36,300 nucleotides of DNA from Angelakisella sp. (GCA_020024555.1 JAHHTQ010000019.1:1-36300); one strand, 5' to 3'; counted from the stretch's first letter, positions 14,761 to 23,849 are shown. The notes: generated by a model not told the origin, from the sequence alone. Translations and numbers: made by a program.

Positions 14761-17223
14761 TTAAAAGTATTCTTTTACCTTACTGTCTCTGTCTTCTTTT
14801 ATTACAACTGTTTTTTCTTCCGATACAGCTTTGCATTGGTCATTGTTCGGTAGTTTACAAAGCGCGTTTTTCAGCACTGTATCTATTGTTTTTGCAGGGA
14901 TAAATTCAATATTTTCTTTTACTATATCCTCTACTTCGTCGAGGTCCGGAATATTTGCAAAGGGTATAATAACTTTTTTCATACCTTGTTTATATGCTGC
15001 CATTGTCTTTTCACGAAGTCCGCCTATCGGCAATACGTTACCACGTAGTGTTATTTCACCTGTCATTGCAACATCGTGACGCACAGGTATATCCGTAAGA
15101 GCCGACACCATAGCTGTACAAATAGTTATACCTGCCGACGGACCGTCCTTTGGCACAGCGCCCTCAGGAAAATGTATATGTATATCCTTTGTCTTATAAA
15201 AATCATTATCTATTCCATATTTACCCGTACGGCTTCTTATACAAGTTACAGCAGTAGATACAGATTCTTTCATAACATCGCCAAGCGAACCTGTCATTTT
15301 GTTTTCACCCTTACCGTTTAACACAGCTACTTCGGCTTGCAACATTTCGCCGCCTACCGATGTCCATGCCAAACCGTTTGCAATACCCACTAGGTCTTCT
15401 TTTGGCTTTTCATCATCTTTAAATCTCGGCGTACCCAAGTATTCAGACAAGTCTTTTGCCTTAATTTTTATCTTTTCGGGCGCATCTTTTACAGCAAACT
15501 TCATATCACATTTACGGCAAATTTTGGCAATCATTCTTTCAAGCGTTCTGACGCCTGCCTCACGCGTATAATTATCGATAATACCATATATAGCGTTGTT
15601 TTCTATACTTAATTGTTGTGACAAGATACCGTGTTTTTTAATTTGTTTCGGTATCAAATGATTTTTACATATATGGAATTTTTCTTCACGTGTATATGAT
15701 GTCAACTCTATTATTTCCATTCTGTCAAGAAGCGGTGGGGGGATTGTCTCTCTATTATTTGCAGTGGCTATAAAGAATACTTGTGACAAATCCACAGGTA
15801 TTTCTATGTAGTGGTCACGAAATGCCTTATTTTGCTCACTGTCAAGAACTTCCAGCATAGCCGCCGACGGATCGCCTCTATGGTCACTGCCAAGCTTGTC
15901 TATCTCATCAAGGAGCATAAGCGGATTTAATGACTGCGCTTGTTTTAGCGAAGCTATTATTCTTCCCGGCATAGCGCCTAGATAGGTCTTTCTGTGTCCG
16001 CGAATATCCGCCTCATCACGCACACCGCCAAGTGACAATCTGACGTATTTTTTACCCATTGCCTCAGCTACCGAACGGGCAATTGATGTTTTACCTATTC
16101 CCGGAGGTCCAAGCAGACAAATAATTTGTCCTGCTGTGTCACCTGCCATTTTTTTGACTGCAAGGGTTTCCAAAATTCTCTCTTTAACCCTTTTAAGTCC
16201 ATAGTGGTCTTTATCAAGAATTTTCCTTGCTTTTTCCACATCTATCCTATCTTTTGTAAATTTATTAAACGGTATTTCAAGTATACTGTCAAGTTGCGTA
16301 CGAATAACAGTACCTTCTTGCGAATTGATAGATAAAAATTCAAGTTTATCTATTTGTTTTAACAGTTTTTCTTCTGAATCTTTATCCAGTTTAAGTTCAC
16401 GTATCTTTTTTCTATATGCTTCAATTTCGTTTTCTTCGCTGTCTCCACCGTTCAATTCATCTTTAAGCGCCTTTATTTGTTCACGCAAGTAATAGTCACG
16501 TTGGTTTTTATCCATCTGTGTCCTTACTTTTTCCTGAATATCTATCTCGATTTTTAATATCTCTACTTCTTTTGAAAGCACATCAATCAATAAATCAAGT
16601 CTTTTAAAGGGTTGAGATTCTTCCAATATCTTTTGCTTTTCCACAAAACCGAATTGCATATTTCCCGCTATAAACTCCGCAAGTTCAACAGCATCATCAC
16701 TTAAAAGAATTTCAGACAAAAGTTCATTTGGCATTGTTGGAGACAAATCACCATATTCAGAAAAAGAGTCTTTGAGAATACGAACTTTCGCTTCTATACT
16801 TTCTTTATCTGCCGACATACGTTTTAGCGGATAATGTGTTATAGCAGAAATCAAAAAAGGAGTATCTTCTGTAAAGTCAATAACTTTTGCTCTGTACAGT
16901 CCTTCTACGACTACCCGCAATCTGTCATTTTCGGAACGTACTATTTGCCTTATTTCCGCAACAACACCTATTTTATACAGATTGTCTACTTCTACGTCTT
17001 CGTCAAGGGCATCTTTTTGCGCAACAAGAAAAATTTTTCGGTCTGCATTCATTGATGCGTGCAATGCCCTTATAGATTTTTCTCTTGCCACATCAAAATG
17101 AAGTATCATATTTGGAAACATTACCATTCCACGCATAGCAAGGGTTGGTATTTCTATCGCTTCTGTCGGTATGTCCATACTGTTATCTAATTTTCCAGTA
17201 GCTTTTATCTTTTTTTCACTCAT
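14761..17223 (-). CDS. lon: ATP-dependent protease Lon
   Basis: 820 residues. Cytoplasmic AAA+ serine protease that degrades damaged and regulatory proteins. The LON substrate-binding domain lies at about 22-215 (IPTLAMRGMVMFPNMILHF), followed by a coiled-coil linker with QMDKNQRDYYLREQIKALK and then the AAA+ module (Walker A GPPGIGKTS, Walker B LMLLDEIDKLGSDHRGDPS). The protease domain has the catalytic Ser in PKDGPSAGITI and the Lys in the later RGNVLPIGGLREK segment. Normal length for LonA with a slightly extended C-terminus. AAAGG precedes the ATG. It has its own promoter with an overlapping inverted repeat (17262-17301). Confidence 0.97.
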   Translation of the reverse strand: MSEKKIKATGKLDNSMDIPTEAIEIPTLAMRGMVMFPNMILHFDVAREKSIRALHASMNADRKIFLVAQKDALDEDVEVDNLYKIGVVAEIRQIVRSENDRLRVVVEGLYRAKVIDFTEDTPFLISAITHYPLKRMSADKESIEAKVRILKDSFSEYGDLSPTMPNELLSEILLSDDAVELAEFIAGNMQFGFVEKQKILEESQPFKRLDLLIDVLSKEVEILKIEIDIQEKVRTQMDKNQRDYYLREQIKALKDELNGGDSEENEIEAYRKKIRELKLDKDSEEKLLKQIDKLEFLSINSQEGTVIRTQLDSILEIPFNKFTKDRIDVEKARKILDKDHYGLKRVKERILETLAVKKMAGDTAGQIICLLGPPGIGKTSIARSVAEAMGKKYVRLSLGGVRDEADIRGHRKTYLGAMPGRIIASLKQAQSLNPLMLLDEIDKLGSDHRGDPSAAMLEVLDSEQNKAFRDHYIEIPVDLSQVFFIATANNRETIPPPLLDRMEIIELTSYTREEKFHICKNHLIPKQIKKHGILSQQLSIENNAIYGIIDNYTREAGVRTLERMIAKICRKCDMKFAVKDAPEKIKIKAKDLSEYLGTPRFKDDEKPKEDLVGIANGLAWTSVGGEMLQAEVAVLNGKGENKMTGSLGDVMKESVSTAVTCIRSRTGKYGIDNDFYKTKDIHIHFPEGAVPKDGPSAGITICTAMVSALTDIPVRHDVAMTGEITLRGNVLPIGGLREKTMAAYKQGMKKVIIPFANIPDLDEVEDIVKENIEFIPAKTIDTVLKNALCKLPNNDQCKAVSEEKTVVIKEDRDSKVKEYF

Positions 17224-17261
17224 AAAATCACTACCTTTCTACAATAAATTTATATATATAT

Positions 17262-17290
17262 ATTATAATTGCTATCCCCCATAATTAAAA
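17262..17290 (-). promoter_or_regulatory. Probable promoter of lon
   Basis: Minus strand: -10 TATAAT (17262-17267), 17-base spacer and a weak -35 TTTTAA (17285-17290). The 9-bp inverted repeat at 17269-17301 overlaps it. Confidence 0.5.
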
Positions 17291-17301
17291 GAGGATAGCA
17301 A
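17269..17301. repeat. 9-bp perfect inverted repeat between clpX and lon
   Basis: TTGCTATCC (17269-17277) and GGATAGCAA (17293-17301), 15-base centre. No T-run on the minus strand, so it is not a clear terminator for clpX. Its overlap with the lon promoter allows an operator reading. It resembles neither CIRCE nor the CtsR heptamer repeat. Confidence 0.5.
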
Positions 17302-17315
17302 CATAAATTTTGCAA

Positions 17316-18602
17316 TTAAGCATCTTTTTCATCACTCTCAAAAGAAATATTATGCAAAACCTTTGGTTTTCTTGTTATGAGAGTTATTTTCGGTTCACTG
17401 TGATTAACTACGCAATCCTCTGTAATCAAAACTTGCTTTACATCTGCGCGAGAAGGGATATTAAACATAGTTTCTTTTAATGTATCTTCCATTATTGAAC
17501 GCAAGCCTCTCGCTCCTGTTTTTCTTTCAATAGCCATATTTGCAATAGCAAGTAAGGCATCATCTTCAAAGTCAAGATCAATATTATCAAGTTTAAATAG
17601 CTTTTTATATTGTTTTACAAGAGAATTTTTTGGCGCTTTAAGTATAGTAACCAATGCCTCTTTGTCCAAATCTTCCAATGATGTAATAACAGGTATTCTA
17701 CCGATAAGTTCCGGAATAATACCAAATTTCACCAAATCGTGTGGTTCAACTTGTTTCATCAGTGTAGCGCGTTTCTTGTCTTCGCTTTCTTTTATCTTTG
17801 CGCCAAAACCAATTCCGGAATTTTCCGTACGTTTTGCTATTACTTTATCAAGTCCCTCAAACGCGCCACTGCAAATAAACAAAATATTCTTTGTATTTAT
17901 TTGTATAAACTCTTGTTGGGGGTGCTTTCTTCCGCCTTGCGGAGGAACGTTTGCAATAGTTCCCTCTATTATTTTCAGTAATGCCTGCTGAACACCCTCA
18001 CCGCTTACATCACGTGTAATAGACGGATTTTCCGATTTTCTTGAAATTTTGTCTATCTCATCAATATATATTATTCCACGTTCTGCAAGCTCTATATCAA
18101 AATCCGCTGCCTGTATCAAACGCAAAAGTATATTTTCAACGTCTTCACCAACATAGCCTGCCTCCGTAAGAGTTGTGGCATCGGCTATTGCAAACGGAAC
18201 ATTCAGTGTTTTCGCAAGAGTTTGCGCAAGCAAAGTTTTGCCTACACCGGTAGGACCCAGCAGCAAAACATTACTCTTACCAAGCTCTACGTCGTCTTTA
18301 TCATTCATTGTATAAATTCTTTTGTAATGATTATAAACAGCCACCGAAAGAGTCTTTTTTGCCTCCTCCTGACCTATTACATAATCATCAAGAACCGATT
18401 TTATTTCAATGGGTTTTGGTAATTTAAAATTATTTTCTGTCTGCTTACCTTTTTTTGTAGGCTTGCTATTTAATAAAACATTATTGCATAGCTCTATACA
18501 CTCATTACATATTGCAACACCGGGGCCCATAATTAGTTTTTCAACCTGATCCTGTGTTTTGCCACAAAATGAGCAATACATTTGGTTGTCTTTTTTTGCC
18601 AT
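17316..18602 (-). CDS. clpX: ClpX ATPase subunit of ClpXP protease
   Basis: 428 residues. AAA+ unfoldase that feeds substrates to ClpP. The N-terminal zinc-binding domain has Cys10/13/32/35 (CSFCGKTQ then CNECIELC). The AAA+ core has Walker A LLLGPTGVGKTLLAQTLA, pore loop GYVGEDVE, Walker B GIIYIDEIDKI, an RKSENPSITRDVSGEGVQ-type segment and sensor and arginine motifs (TGARGLRSIMED). The ClpP-docking IGF loop is seen as SGIGFGAK. AGGAG lies 10 bases before ATG. It follows clpP by 32 bases and is co-transcribed with it. Confidence 0.98.
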   Translation of the reverse strand: MAKKDNQMYCSFCGKTQDQVEKLIMGPGVAICNECIELCNNVLLNSKPTKKGKQTENNFKLPKPIEIKSVLDDYVIGQEEAKKTLSVAVYNHYKRIYTMNDKDDVELGKSNVLLLGPTGVGKTLLAQTLAKTLNVPFAIADATTLTEAGYVGEDVENILLRLIQAADFDIELAERGIIYIDEIDKISRKSENPSITRDVSGEGVQQALLKIIEGTIANVPPQGGRKHPQQEFIQINTKNILFICSGAFEGLDKVIAKRTENSGIGFGAKIKESEDKKRATLMKQVEPHDLVKFGIIPELIGRIPVITSLEDLDKEALVTILKAPKNSLVKQYKKLFKLDNIDLDFEDDALLAIANMAIERKTGARGLRSIMEDTLKETMFNIPSRADVKQVLITEDCVVNHSEPKITLITRKPKVLHNISFESDEKDA

Positions 18603-18634
18603 ACCTAAAAATCTCCTAAGTTATAAATATAACA

Positions 18635-19219
18635 TTATTCCCTTGTTGTAATTACTTTGTCAATCAGTCCATACTCACAAGCTGTATCCGCGTCCATAAA
18701 GTTATCTCTCTCTGTATCTTTTTTGATAATATCAAGAGGTTGACCTGTTTGTTCAGCAAGTATTGTATTTAGTTTCTCTTTTATTTTTAACAATCTGTTT
18801 GTGTGTATTTCGATATCTGTTGCCTGACCTTGTACTCCGCCTAATGGTTGGTGTATCATTATCTCACTGTTTGGCAAAGCAAAACGTTTTCCTTTTGTAC
18901 CTGATGACAGCAAAAATGCTCCCATAGATGCCGCCATACCTATGCAAATTGTCGATACATCACATTTGATGTATTTCATTGTATCATATATTGCCATACC
19001 GGCAGTAATAGAACCACCCGGGCTGTTTATATATAGTGAAATATCTTTTTCAGGGTCTTGGCTTTCAAGATAAAGAAGCTGTGCAACCACCAAACTTGAT
19101 GTAACATCATTAACCTCATCACACAACATAATTACTCTGTCATTTAGCAAACGTGAATATATATCATAAGAACGCTCGCCTCTGCTTGTCTGTTCAATAA
19201 CAACAGGTACTAAACTCAT
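18635..19219 (-). CDS. clpP: ClpP proteolytic subunit
   Basis: 194 residues. Serine peptidase that forms the tetradecameric barrel. The catalytic triad is Ser98 (GMAASMG), His123 (IMIHQPLGG) and Asp172 (RDNFMDADTA). The N-terminus, LVPVVIEQTSRGERSYDIYSR when read across the first 22 residues, has the family processing site region. Full length. AAAGGAG precedes the ATG. It has its own promoter (19305-19332) besides possible read-through from tig. Confidence 0.98.
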   Translation of the reverse strand: MSLVPVVIEQTSRGERSYDIYSRLLNDRVIMLCDEVNDVTSSLVVAQLLYLESQDPEKDISLYINSPGGSITAGMAIYDTMKYIKCDVSTICIGMAASMGAFLLSSGTKGKRFALPNSEIMIHQPLGGVQGQATDIEIHTNRLLKIKEKLNTILAEQTGQPLDIIKKDTERDNFMDADTACEYGLIDKVITTRE

Positions 19220-19304
19220 AATAAGAACAACTCCTTTACAAAGTGGGATATAATTCCCCTAAATTAACATTTTTTAAAGTCTTCCCACACCCAAAAAAAC
19301 GTAG

Positions 19305-19332
19305 ATTTTATCGAAAAATGGATAAAAATCAA
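19305..19332 (-). promoter_or_regulatory. Probable promoter of clpP-clpX
   Basis: Minus strand: -35 TTGATT (19327-19332), 16 bases, -10 TAAAAT (19305-19310). The leader of about 80 bases contains GTGGGA and TCCCAC as an inverted pair. No CtsR box was found. Confidence 0.5.
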
Positions 19333-19340
19333 ATTATATG

Positions 19341-19384
19341 TTTAAGGCTGTGTATTTATAACACAGCCCGTAACACGTTTAAAT
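19341..19384 (-). terminator. Hairpin after tig (probable terminator)
   Basis: GGCTGTGT (19346-19353), loop ATTTATA, ACACAGCC (19361-19368), with flanking TTTAA/TTAAA that can extend the stem. The GC-rich core is strong, but no good T-run follows on the minus strand, so termination may be partial and let tig read into clpP. Confidence 0.6.
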
Positions 19385-19421
19385 AAAATTAACTATAATT
19401 TATAAAGCTACTTAGAATAAA

Positions 19422-20816
19422 TTATTCTTTATCTTCTTTTGCAACTTTTTTTGCAGTAGTTTTCTTTACAGTAGTTTTCTTTACAGTTGCTTTTTTTGCA
19501 GTTACTTTTTCAGCGTCTTCGTTTTCTTCTTCTGCAACTTCTGTAATTTTTGCATTTGCTTTCAAGAAGTCGATTGTCTTGTTGTTTATCAAAGTTTCTT
19601 TAACATTTTCTTCTGATAGATATTCTTTTACTTTCTCAACTTCCATACCGTACATCTTAGCGGCATTAGCAAATTCTTCATTGATTTCCTCTGCTGTTGG
19701 CGCAATATTTTCTTCTTTTGCTATTTGTTCAAGTGTCAGTTCAATACGTACTTGTTTCTCAGCTTGTTCTTCAAAACCTTTACGGAATGATTCCATATCA
19801 GAACCTGTGTATTTAATGTAATCTTGAAGATTTAATCCTTGCATTTGTAGTCTGTAAGCAAACTCACGAACAAGATAATCAATTTTATTTTCTACCATTG
19901 CGTGTGGGATATTTGCTTCCAATTTTTCTGCTGCAAGCGCGCAAACTTCGTCTTCAAGGTTTCTTTCGCTTACAGTTTCTTTACGTTTCATCATACCTTC
20001 TTTGATGTCGTTTTTAAGTTCTTCAAGCGTATTGAATTCACTTACATCTTTAACAAACTCGTCATCAATTTCCGGTACTTCTTTATATTTTAGACTGTTT
20101 ATTGTTGTTTTAAACACAGCAGGTTTACCTTTTAGTTCTTCTGCATGGTATTCTTCCGGGAAAGTAACATTTACTTCAAATTCTTCACCTATTTTTTTAC
20201 CTACAATTTGAGCTTCAAATCCGGGTATAAATTGACCTGAACCCAGAACCAAATCATAACCTTCACCTTTGCCGCCTTCAAAAGCAACACCGTCAACAAA
20301 ACCTTCAAAATCGATATTTGCTGTATCGCCTTCTTGCGCTTCTCTGTCATCAACATCTACCAAACGGCTGTTTCTGTCAGCCATTCTGTTTAGTTCTTCT
20401 TCAACTTCTTCATCAGTTACAGTAGCGACTACCTTTTTAACTTCCAAACCTTTGTAGTCTTTAACTGTCACTTCCGGTTTAACTGTTACTTTAACTGTAA
20501 ATGTGTAACCTTCAACAGTTACTTCATTCATTTCCATTTCGCCTTGTGTAACAGGTGTCAAACCGCTCTCATCAAGAGCTTTTCTGTAAGCATTGCCGTA
20601 TGTAGCGTCAATAGCGTCGTTGCAGAAATACTCTGCGCCAACCATTTTCATAACCATATTACGTGGAGCTTTACCTTTACGGAAGCCATGGATATTAAGT
20701 CTCTTTGAATTTTTACGATATGACTCTTCGTAAGCTGCTTTAAATTCTTCACCATCTACTGTAATTTTTAGTTCATAAACGTTTTCTTCTACTTGATTTT
20801 TTGATACTAGTTTCAT
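19422..20816 (-). CDS. tig: Trigger factor
   Basis: 464 residues from ATG 20816. Ribosome-bound chaperone and peptidyl-prolyl isomerase. The ribosome-docking signature GFRKGKAPRNMV lies at about 45-56 of the N-terminal domain, the FKBP-type PPIase at about 150-235 (GDTANIDFEGFVDGVAFEGG and LVLGSGQFIPGFE), and then the helical C-terminal arms. The protein ends with an unusual Lys/Thr/Val tail of about 30 residues built on a five-residue repeat (KKTTV), encoded by a 15-base tandem repeat near 19455-19490. The upstream TTG at 20834 overlaps the GGAGG and is rejected as a start. It leads the tig-clpP-clpX-lon-engB run. Confidence 0.96.
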   Translation of the reverse strand: MKLVSKNQVEENVYELKITVDGEEFKAAYEESYRKNSKRLNIHGFRKGKAPRNMVMKMVGAEYFCNDAIDATYGNAYRKALDESGLTPVTQGEMEMNEVTVEGYTFTVKVTVKPEVTVKDYKGLEVKKVVATVTDEEVEEELNRMADRNSRLVDVDDREAQEGDTANIDFEGFVDGVAFEGGKGEGYDLVLGSGQFIPGFEAQIVGKKIGEEFEVNVTFPEEYHAEELKGKPAVFKTTINSLKYKEVPEIDDEFVKDVSEFNTLEELKNDIKEGMMKRKETVSERNLEDEVCALAAEKLEANIPHAMVENKIDYLVREFAYRLQMQGLNLQDYIKYTGSDMESFRKGFEEQAEKQVRIELTLEQIAKEENIAPTAEEINEEFANAAKMYGMEVEKVKEYLSEENVKETLINNKTIDFLKANAKITEVAEEENEDAEKVTAKKATVKKTTVKKTTAKKVAKEDKE

Positions 20817-20852
20817 TATAACTATTTCCTCCAAAATTTTTAAATCTTATAT

Positions 20853-20882
20853 AGTATATCATAAAAAAACATACATTTACAA
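20853..20882 (-). promoter_or_regulatory. Proximal promoter of tig
   Basis: Minus strand: -35 TTGTAA (20877-20882), 18 bases, -10 TATACT (20853-20858). It starts about 30 bases before the tig ATG. Confidence 0.55.
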
Positions 20883-20937
20883 TACATATTTATGATATTT
20901 ATAATATTCTTTTTTACATATACATAATTTATAAGTT

Positions 20938-20960
20938 TGTCATAATAAACCATTATGACA
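20938..20960. promoter_or_regulatory. 9-bp-arm palindrome upstream of tig (operator candidate)
   Basis: TGTCATAAT (20938-20946), spacer AAACC, ATTATGACA (20952-20960). It lies at about +4 to +26 of the distal tig promoter. A second, overlapping inverted repeat uses TAATAAACCATT (20943-20954) and AATGGGTTTATTA (20962-20974), so two exclusive RNA folds are possible. It resembles none of CIRCE, CtsR, Fur or PerR sites that I know. Confidence 0.5.
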
Positions 20961-20970
20961 CAATGGGTTT

Positions 20971-20979
20971 ATTATACCA
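20971..20979 (-). promoter_or_regulatory. Distal promoter of tig (extended -10)
   Basis: Minus strand TGGTATAAT, an extended -10 with a poor -35. Predicted start about 20964, inside the flank of the palindrome. The remaining stretch 21000-21137 is AT-rich and I see nothing else in it. Confidence 0.5.
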
Positions 20980-21137
20980 TATCTTTTCCTTAAAAGCTAC
21001 TGTTTTTTAATATATTTTAAAAATAAATAATATTAAATTATCATTTTTTTAATAAATTAATATAAAAATAATGCGAATTTTTTTAAACCAAATAAATTCT
21101 TGATATAATGCTGTTTTTATTATATTTTATACGTTGA

Positions 21138-21821
21138 TTAAATTACTTTAAACGGTCTGAATTTTAAATAATCTGCTGATATGGGGACAAGTTCCACACC
21201 TTTATATATACCACTGTATACATTTTTCAAGCCGTCACCATGAATATGCCCATAGTAGCACTTTTTAACGTCATACTTATTCATAACATCAAAAAACTCA
21301 GATATTTCCTGACCGTTATAGTATGGTGGATAGTGTAAAAATAAATATTTAATGGAATTCGTATCCATAAATGAAAGCGAAGCCTCTATTCTCCCAAGTT
21401 CACGCGCAATTATCTTCTTGTCCTGCGCCTCACCGTTTTCAAAAATCCAACCACGAGAACCGCAAATATTTATTCCTTCAATATCAAAACTGTTATTGTG
21501 CAGTAGTGACATTGTCTCAAATCCGTTTTCGTTAAAGAATTTGTATATTTTATTTTGTGTCACCCACCAATAATCATGATTACCTTTTAAAATCAATTTT
21601 TTTCCGTTCAGCTTTTCTATAAAGGTAAAATCCGGTATCGCCTCACTCAGTTTCATTGCCCACGATATATCGCCGGCAATTACCACTGTGTCATCATGTG
21701 TTACTGTGTTCTGCCAATTTGTCTTTATTTTTTCAACATAACCGTCCCAACCGCCAAAAATATCCATTGGCTTTTCGTTACCCAGTGATAAGTGCAAATC
21801 ACCTATTGCATATATTGACAA
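21138..21821 (-). CDS. Calcineurin-type metallophosphoesterase
   Basis: 227 residues from a TTG start at 21821, which has GGAGG 8 bases ahead and gives the family-typical M-SIYAIGDLHLS. An ATG at 21836 overlaps that ribosome site and is rejected. Metal-binding motifs are all present: D-x-H in GDLHLS, GD in VVIAGDISWAM, GNHD in LKGNHDYWW, His in FLHYPPYY and GHIHG. This is the COG1768-type predicted phosphohydrolase, with a DIFG-x-W segment that the group shares. The substrate is unknown. It lies 17 bases after yraN and closes the rbgA-rnhB-yraN run. Confidence 0.9.
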   Translation of the reverse strand: MSIYAIGDLHLSLGNEKPMDIFGGWDGYVEKIKTNWQNTVTHDDTVVIAGDISWAMKLSEAIPDFTFIEKLNGKKLILKGNHDYWWVTQNKIYKFFNENGFETMSLLHNNSFDIEGINICGSRGWIFENGEAQDKKIIARELGRIEASLSFMDTNSIKYLFLHYPPYYNGQEISEFFDVMNKYDVKKCYYGHIHGDGLKNVYSGIYKGVELVPISADYLKFRPFKVI

Positions 21822-21838
21822 AACACTCTCCTCCATTC

Positions 21839-22213
21839 TTATATATCTAAGCTAAATGTATTTTCATAGTAGTCTACTGTAAATTTTCCATTATCATTTG
21901 TTACTGTCCCTACATCAAAACTGGGTTGAAAATTTTGATATTCCGCATATTCTGTTAAAAAAATTTCTGCTGTATTGATAATTTTTCTTTGTTTGGATTT
22001 TGTAACAGCTTCCAGTGGAGACACCAAACTGTCACTTTTTCTTGTCTTTACTTCAACAAAAGCGATAATATCACCCTTTGTTGCTATTATATCTATTTCG
22101 CCACATAGCTTTGTATAGTTTCTTTTGATAATTATATATCCATTACCAATCAGGTACTCGCAAATTAAATTTTCACCGATGTTTCCGATATTTCTGTTTT
22201 GTGTAACAGCCAT
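21839..22213 (-). CDS. yraN: YraN (UPF0102) nuclease-fold protein
   Basis: 124 residues, typical length. Restriction-endonuclease-like fold: Asn/Glu at NIGENLICEYL, then GEIDIIATKGDIIAFVEVKTRK, where the E-ID...VEVK residues form the predicted metal site. Related to Holliday-junction-resolvase-like proteins; the cellular substrate is unknown. Its ATG overlaps the rnhB stop by one base (TAATG), so it is coupled to rnhB. Confidence 0.93.
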   Translation of the reverse strand: MAVTQNRNIGNIGENLICEYLIGNGYIIIKRNYTKLCGEIDIIATKGDIIAFVEVKTRKSDSLVSPLEAVTKSKQRKIINTAEIFLTEYAEYQNFQPSFDVGTVTNDNGKFTVDYYENTFSLDI

Positions 22214-22863
22214 TATTTTTCGCCTGTTATCTTCTTTAAAAAAGACAGTCTATGCACAGGAAGTATACCATACTCCTCTATTTTTTCATAGTGAAGTTTT
22301 GTACCGTAACCCTTGTGCTTTTCAAAACAATATTCGGGATACTTTTCGGCTACTTTTATCATATATCTGTCACGCAAAACCTTTGCTACTATTGATGCGG
22401 AAGCAATAACCGCGCTCTGCGCATCTCCTTTTACTACTGTTTTTGTCTCTATCGGAAGTTTTGGCGCTCTGTTTCCGTCAATCAACGCCAGCGTAGGAAG
22501 TGGCAAATTATCTTCTTTCAGTTTTTGCGCCAAATTTTCATAAGCCCTTTGCATAGCAAGATATGTCGCATTCAAAATATTTATTTCATCTATCTCTTTT
22601 TCCGTTGCTGTGCCATATCCATAATAAATTTTGCCTTTGCTGTTATCTATATAATCAAATATTTTTTCCCGTTTTTTTTCACTCAATTTCTTTGAGTCAT
22701 TTAACTCTGTTATCTCAAAATTTTCATCGGCTATATATACGCAACCTGCATATACTTCGCCTGCCAACGGTCCACGTCCCGCCTCGTCAATTCCGCAAAC
22801 AAAATTTGCTTTTTCGGTTTTCATTATATCTTTATCAAAAGCGCATAGTTTGGCGTATGTCAT
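22213..22863 (-). CDS. rnhB: Ribonuclease HII
   Basis: 216 residues. Cuts RNA of RNA-DNA hybrids, including single ribonucleotides misincorporated into DNA. The catalytic start is GIDEAGRGPLAGEV (Asp26, Glu27). It also has ALIDGNRAP (third acidic residue), the AQSAVIASASIVAKVLRD-type substrate segment and HKGYGTKLH. Start ATG 22863 overlaps the rbgA stop by four bases (ATGA). Confidence 0.97.
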   Translation of the reverse strand: MTYAKLCAFDKDIMKTEKANFVCGIDEAGRGPLAGEVYAGCVYIADENFEITELNDSKKLSEKKREKIFDYIDNSKGKIYYGYGTATEKEIDEINILNATYLAMQRAYENLAQKLKEDNLPLPTLALIDGNRAPKLPIETKTVVKGDAQSAVIASASIVAKVLRDRYMIKVAEKYPEYCFEKHKGYGTKLHYEKIEEYGILPVHRLSFLKKITGEK

Positions 22864-23756
22864 TTTTCTTCCTCCACTGCTATCTTTTCAACAGGTCTTT
22901 CAAGTGTCAAATTTCCAAGTTTACCGCTTCTGAATTCATCAAGCAACATAATCGAACATCTTTCGGTATTTATATGTCCTCCGCTCATCAGCATACCACG
23001 GCGTTTTGCAATAGCTTCAAGTAAATCGTATCCGTCCAAATTTTTAACATCATCTTCTGTCACCTTGTATCGTTCAACGAGTTTTTCGGGATATATTTTT
23101 TGCATAAGCTCCAATAGTTTTACCGCAAGATGTTCTATATCCAAAATATCGTCTTTGATAGCGCCCGTAAAGGCAAGATGTTCAGCATATCGTTTGTTTT
23201 CAAATTTTGGCCACAATACCCCCGGCATATCAAGCAGTTCTATACCGCTTTCGAGCGTTACCCACTGCTTACCACGTGTAACACCCGGTCTGTCTTCCAC
23301 CTTCGCCCTTTTGCCTCCGGCAAGTCTGTTTATAAGGGAAGATTTACCTACATTCGGTATACCTACTATCATTATTCTTATCGGTCTTGTGGTTGAAACA
23401 TTGTTCTTTTCCCACTGCTTGATTTTTTCTGCGAGGGTTTCACGCACTGCCTGTGGAAAAGCTTTCAAACCCTTACCGGTTTTGCAGTCTGTCGGAATAG
23501 CGACTATTCCTTTTTCTTTATAATAAGCAAGCCATTTTTTTGTTATTTCTTCATCAGCGTTGTCAGCCTTATTCATAAGTAACATTTTCGGCTTAGTACC
23601 TATCATATTTTTTAGTTGAGGGTTGCGACTCGCCTGTGGTATACGTGCATCTGTCACCTCTACAACCATATCTACCAATTTTATATCTTTTTCTATCATT
23701 CTGTTAGTTTTGGTCATGTGACCCGGAAACCACTGTATATACATATCATTTGACAA
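22860..23756 (-). CDS. rbgA: Ribosome biogenesis GTPase RbgA (YlqF)
   Basis: 298 residues. Circularly permuted GTPase needed for late 50S assembly. G4 comes first (MNKAD, about 61-65), then G1 GIPNVGKSS (132-140) and G3 DMPGVLWP; the N-terminus has IQWFPGHMTK. The C-terminal RNA-binding part (about 220-298) is helical. The TTG start at 23756 lies 10 bases after GGGAGG; an internal ATG (residue 5) is possible but poorly spaced. A strong terminator separates it from rplS, so it needs its own promoter in 23757-23850. That stretch is AT-rich and has a TTGATA-like -35 but no clear -10. Confidence 0.96.
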   Translation of the reverse strand: MSNDMYIQWFPGHMTKTNRMIEKDIKLVDMVVEVTDARIPQASRNPQLKNMIGTKPKMLLMNKADNADEEITKKWLAYYKEKGIVAIPTDCKTGKGLKAFPQAVRETLAEKIKQWEKNNVSTTRPIRIMIVGIPNVGKSSLINRLAGGKRAKVEDRPGVTRGKQWVTLESGIELLDMPGVLWPKFENKRYAEHLAFTGAIKDDILDIEHLAVKLLELMQKIYPEKLVERYKVTEDDVKNLDGYDLLEAIAKRRGMLMSGGHINTERCSIMLLDEFRSGKLGNLTLERPVEKIAVEEEK

Positions 23757-23849
23757 GACAAAGACACCTCCCGATTTTTTTATTGTTTATGTCAATAATT
23801 TTTTTATCAACAACGTATATTTATTTTTGTTAATTAATTAAATGGTGTG

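Noticed and set aside
19447..19500. Short tandem repeat considered as a CRISPR or mobile-element end
   Set aside because: It is in frame within tig and encodes the basic tail repeats; there are no spacers.
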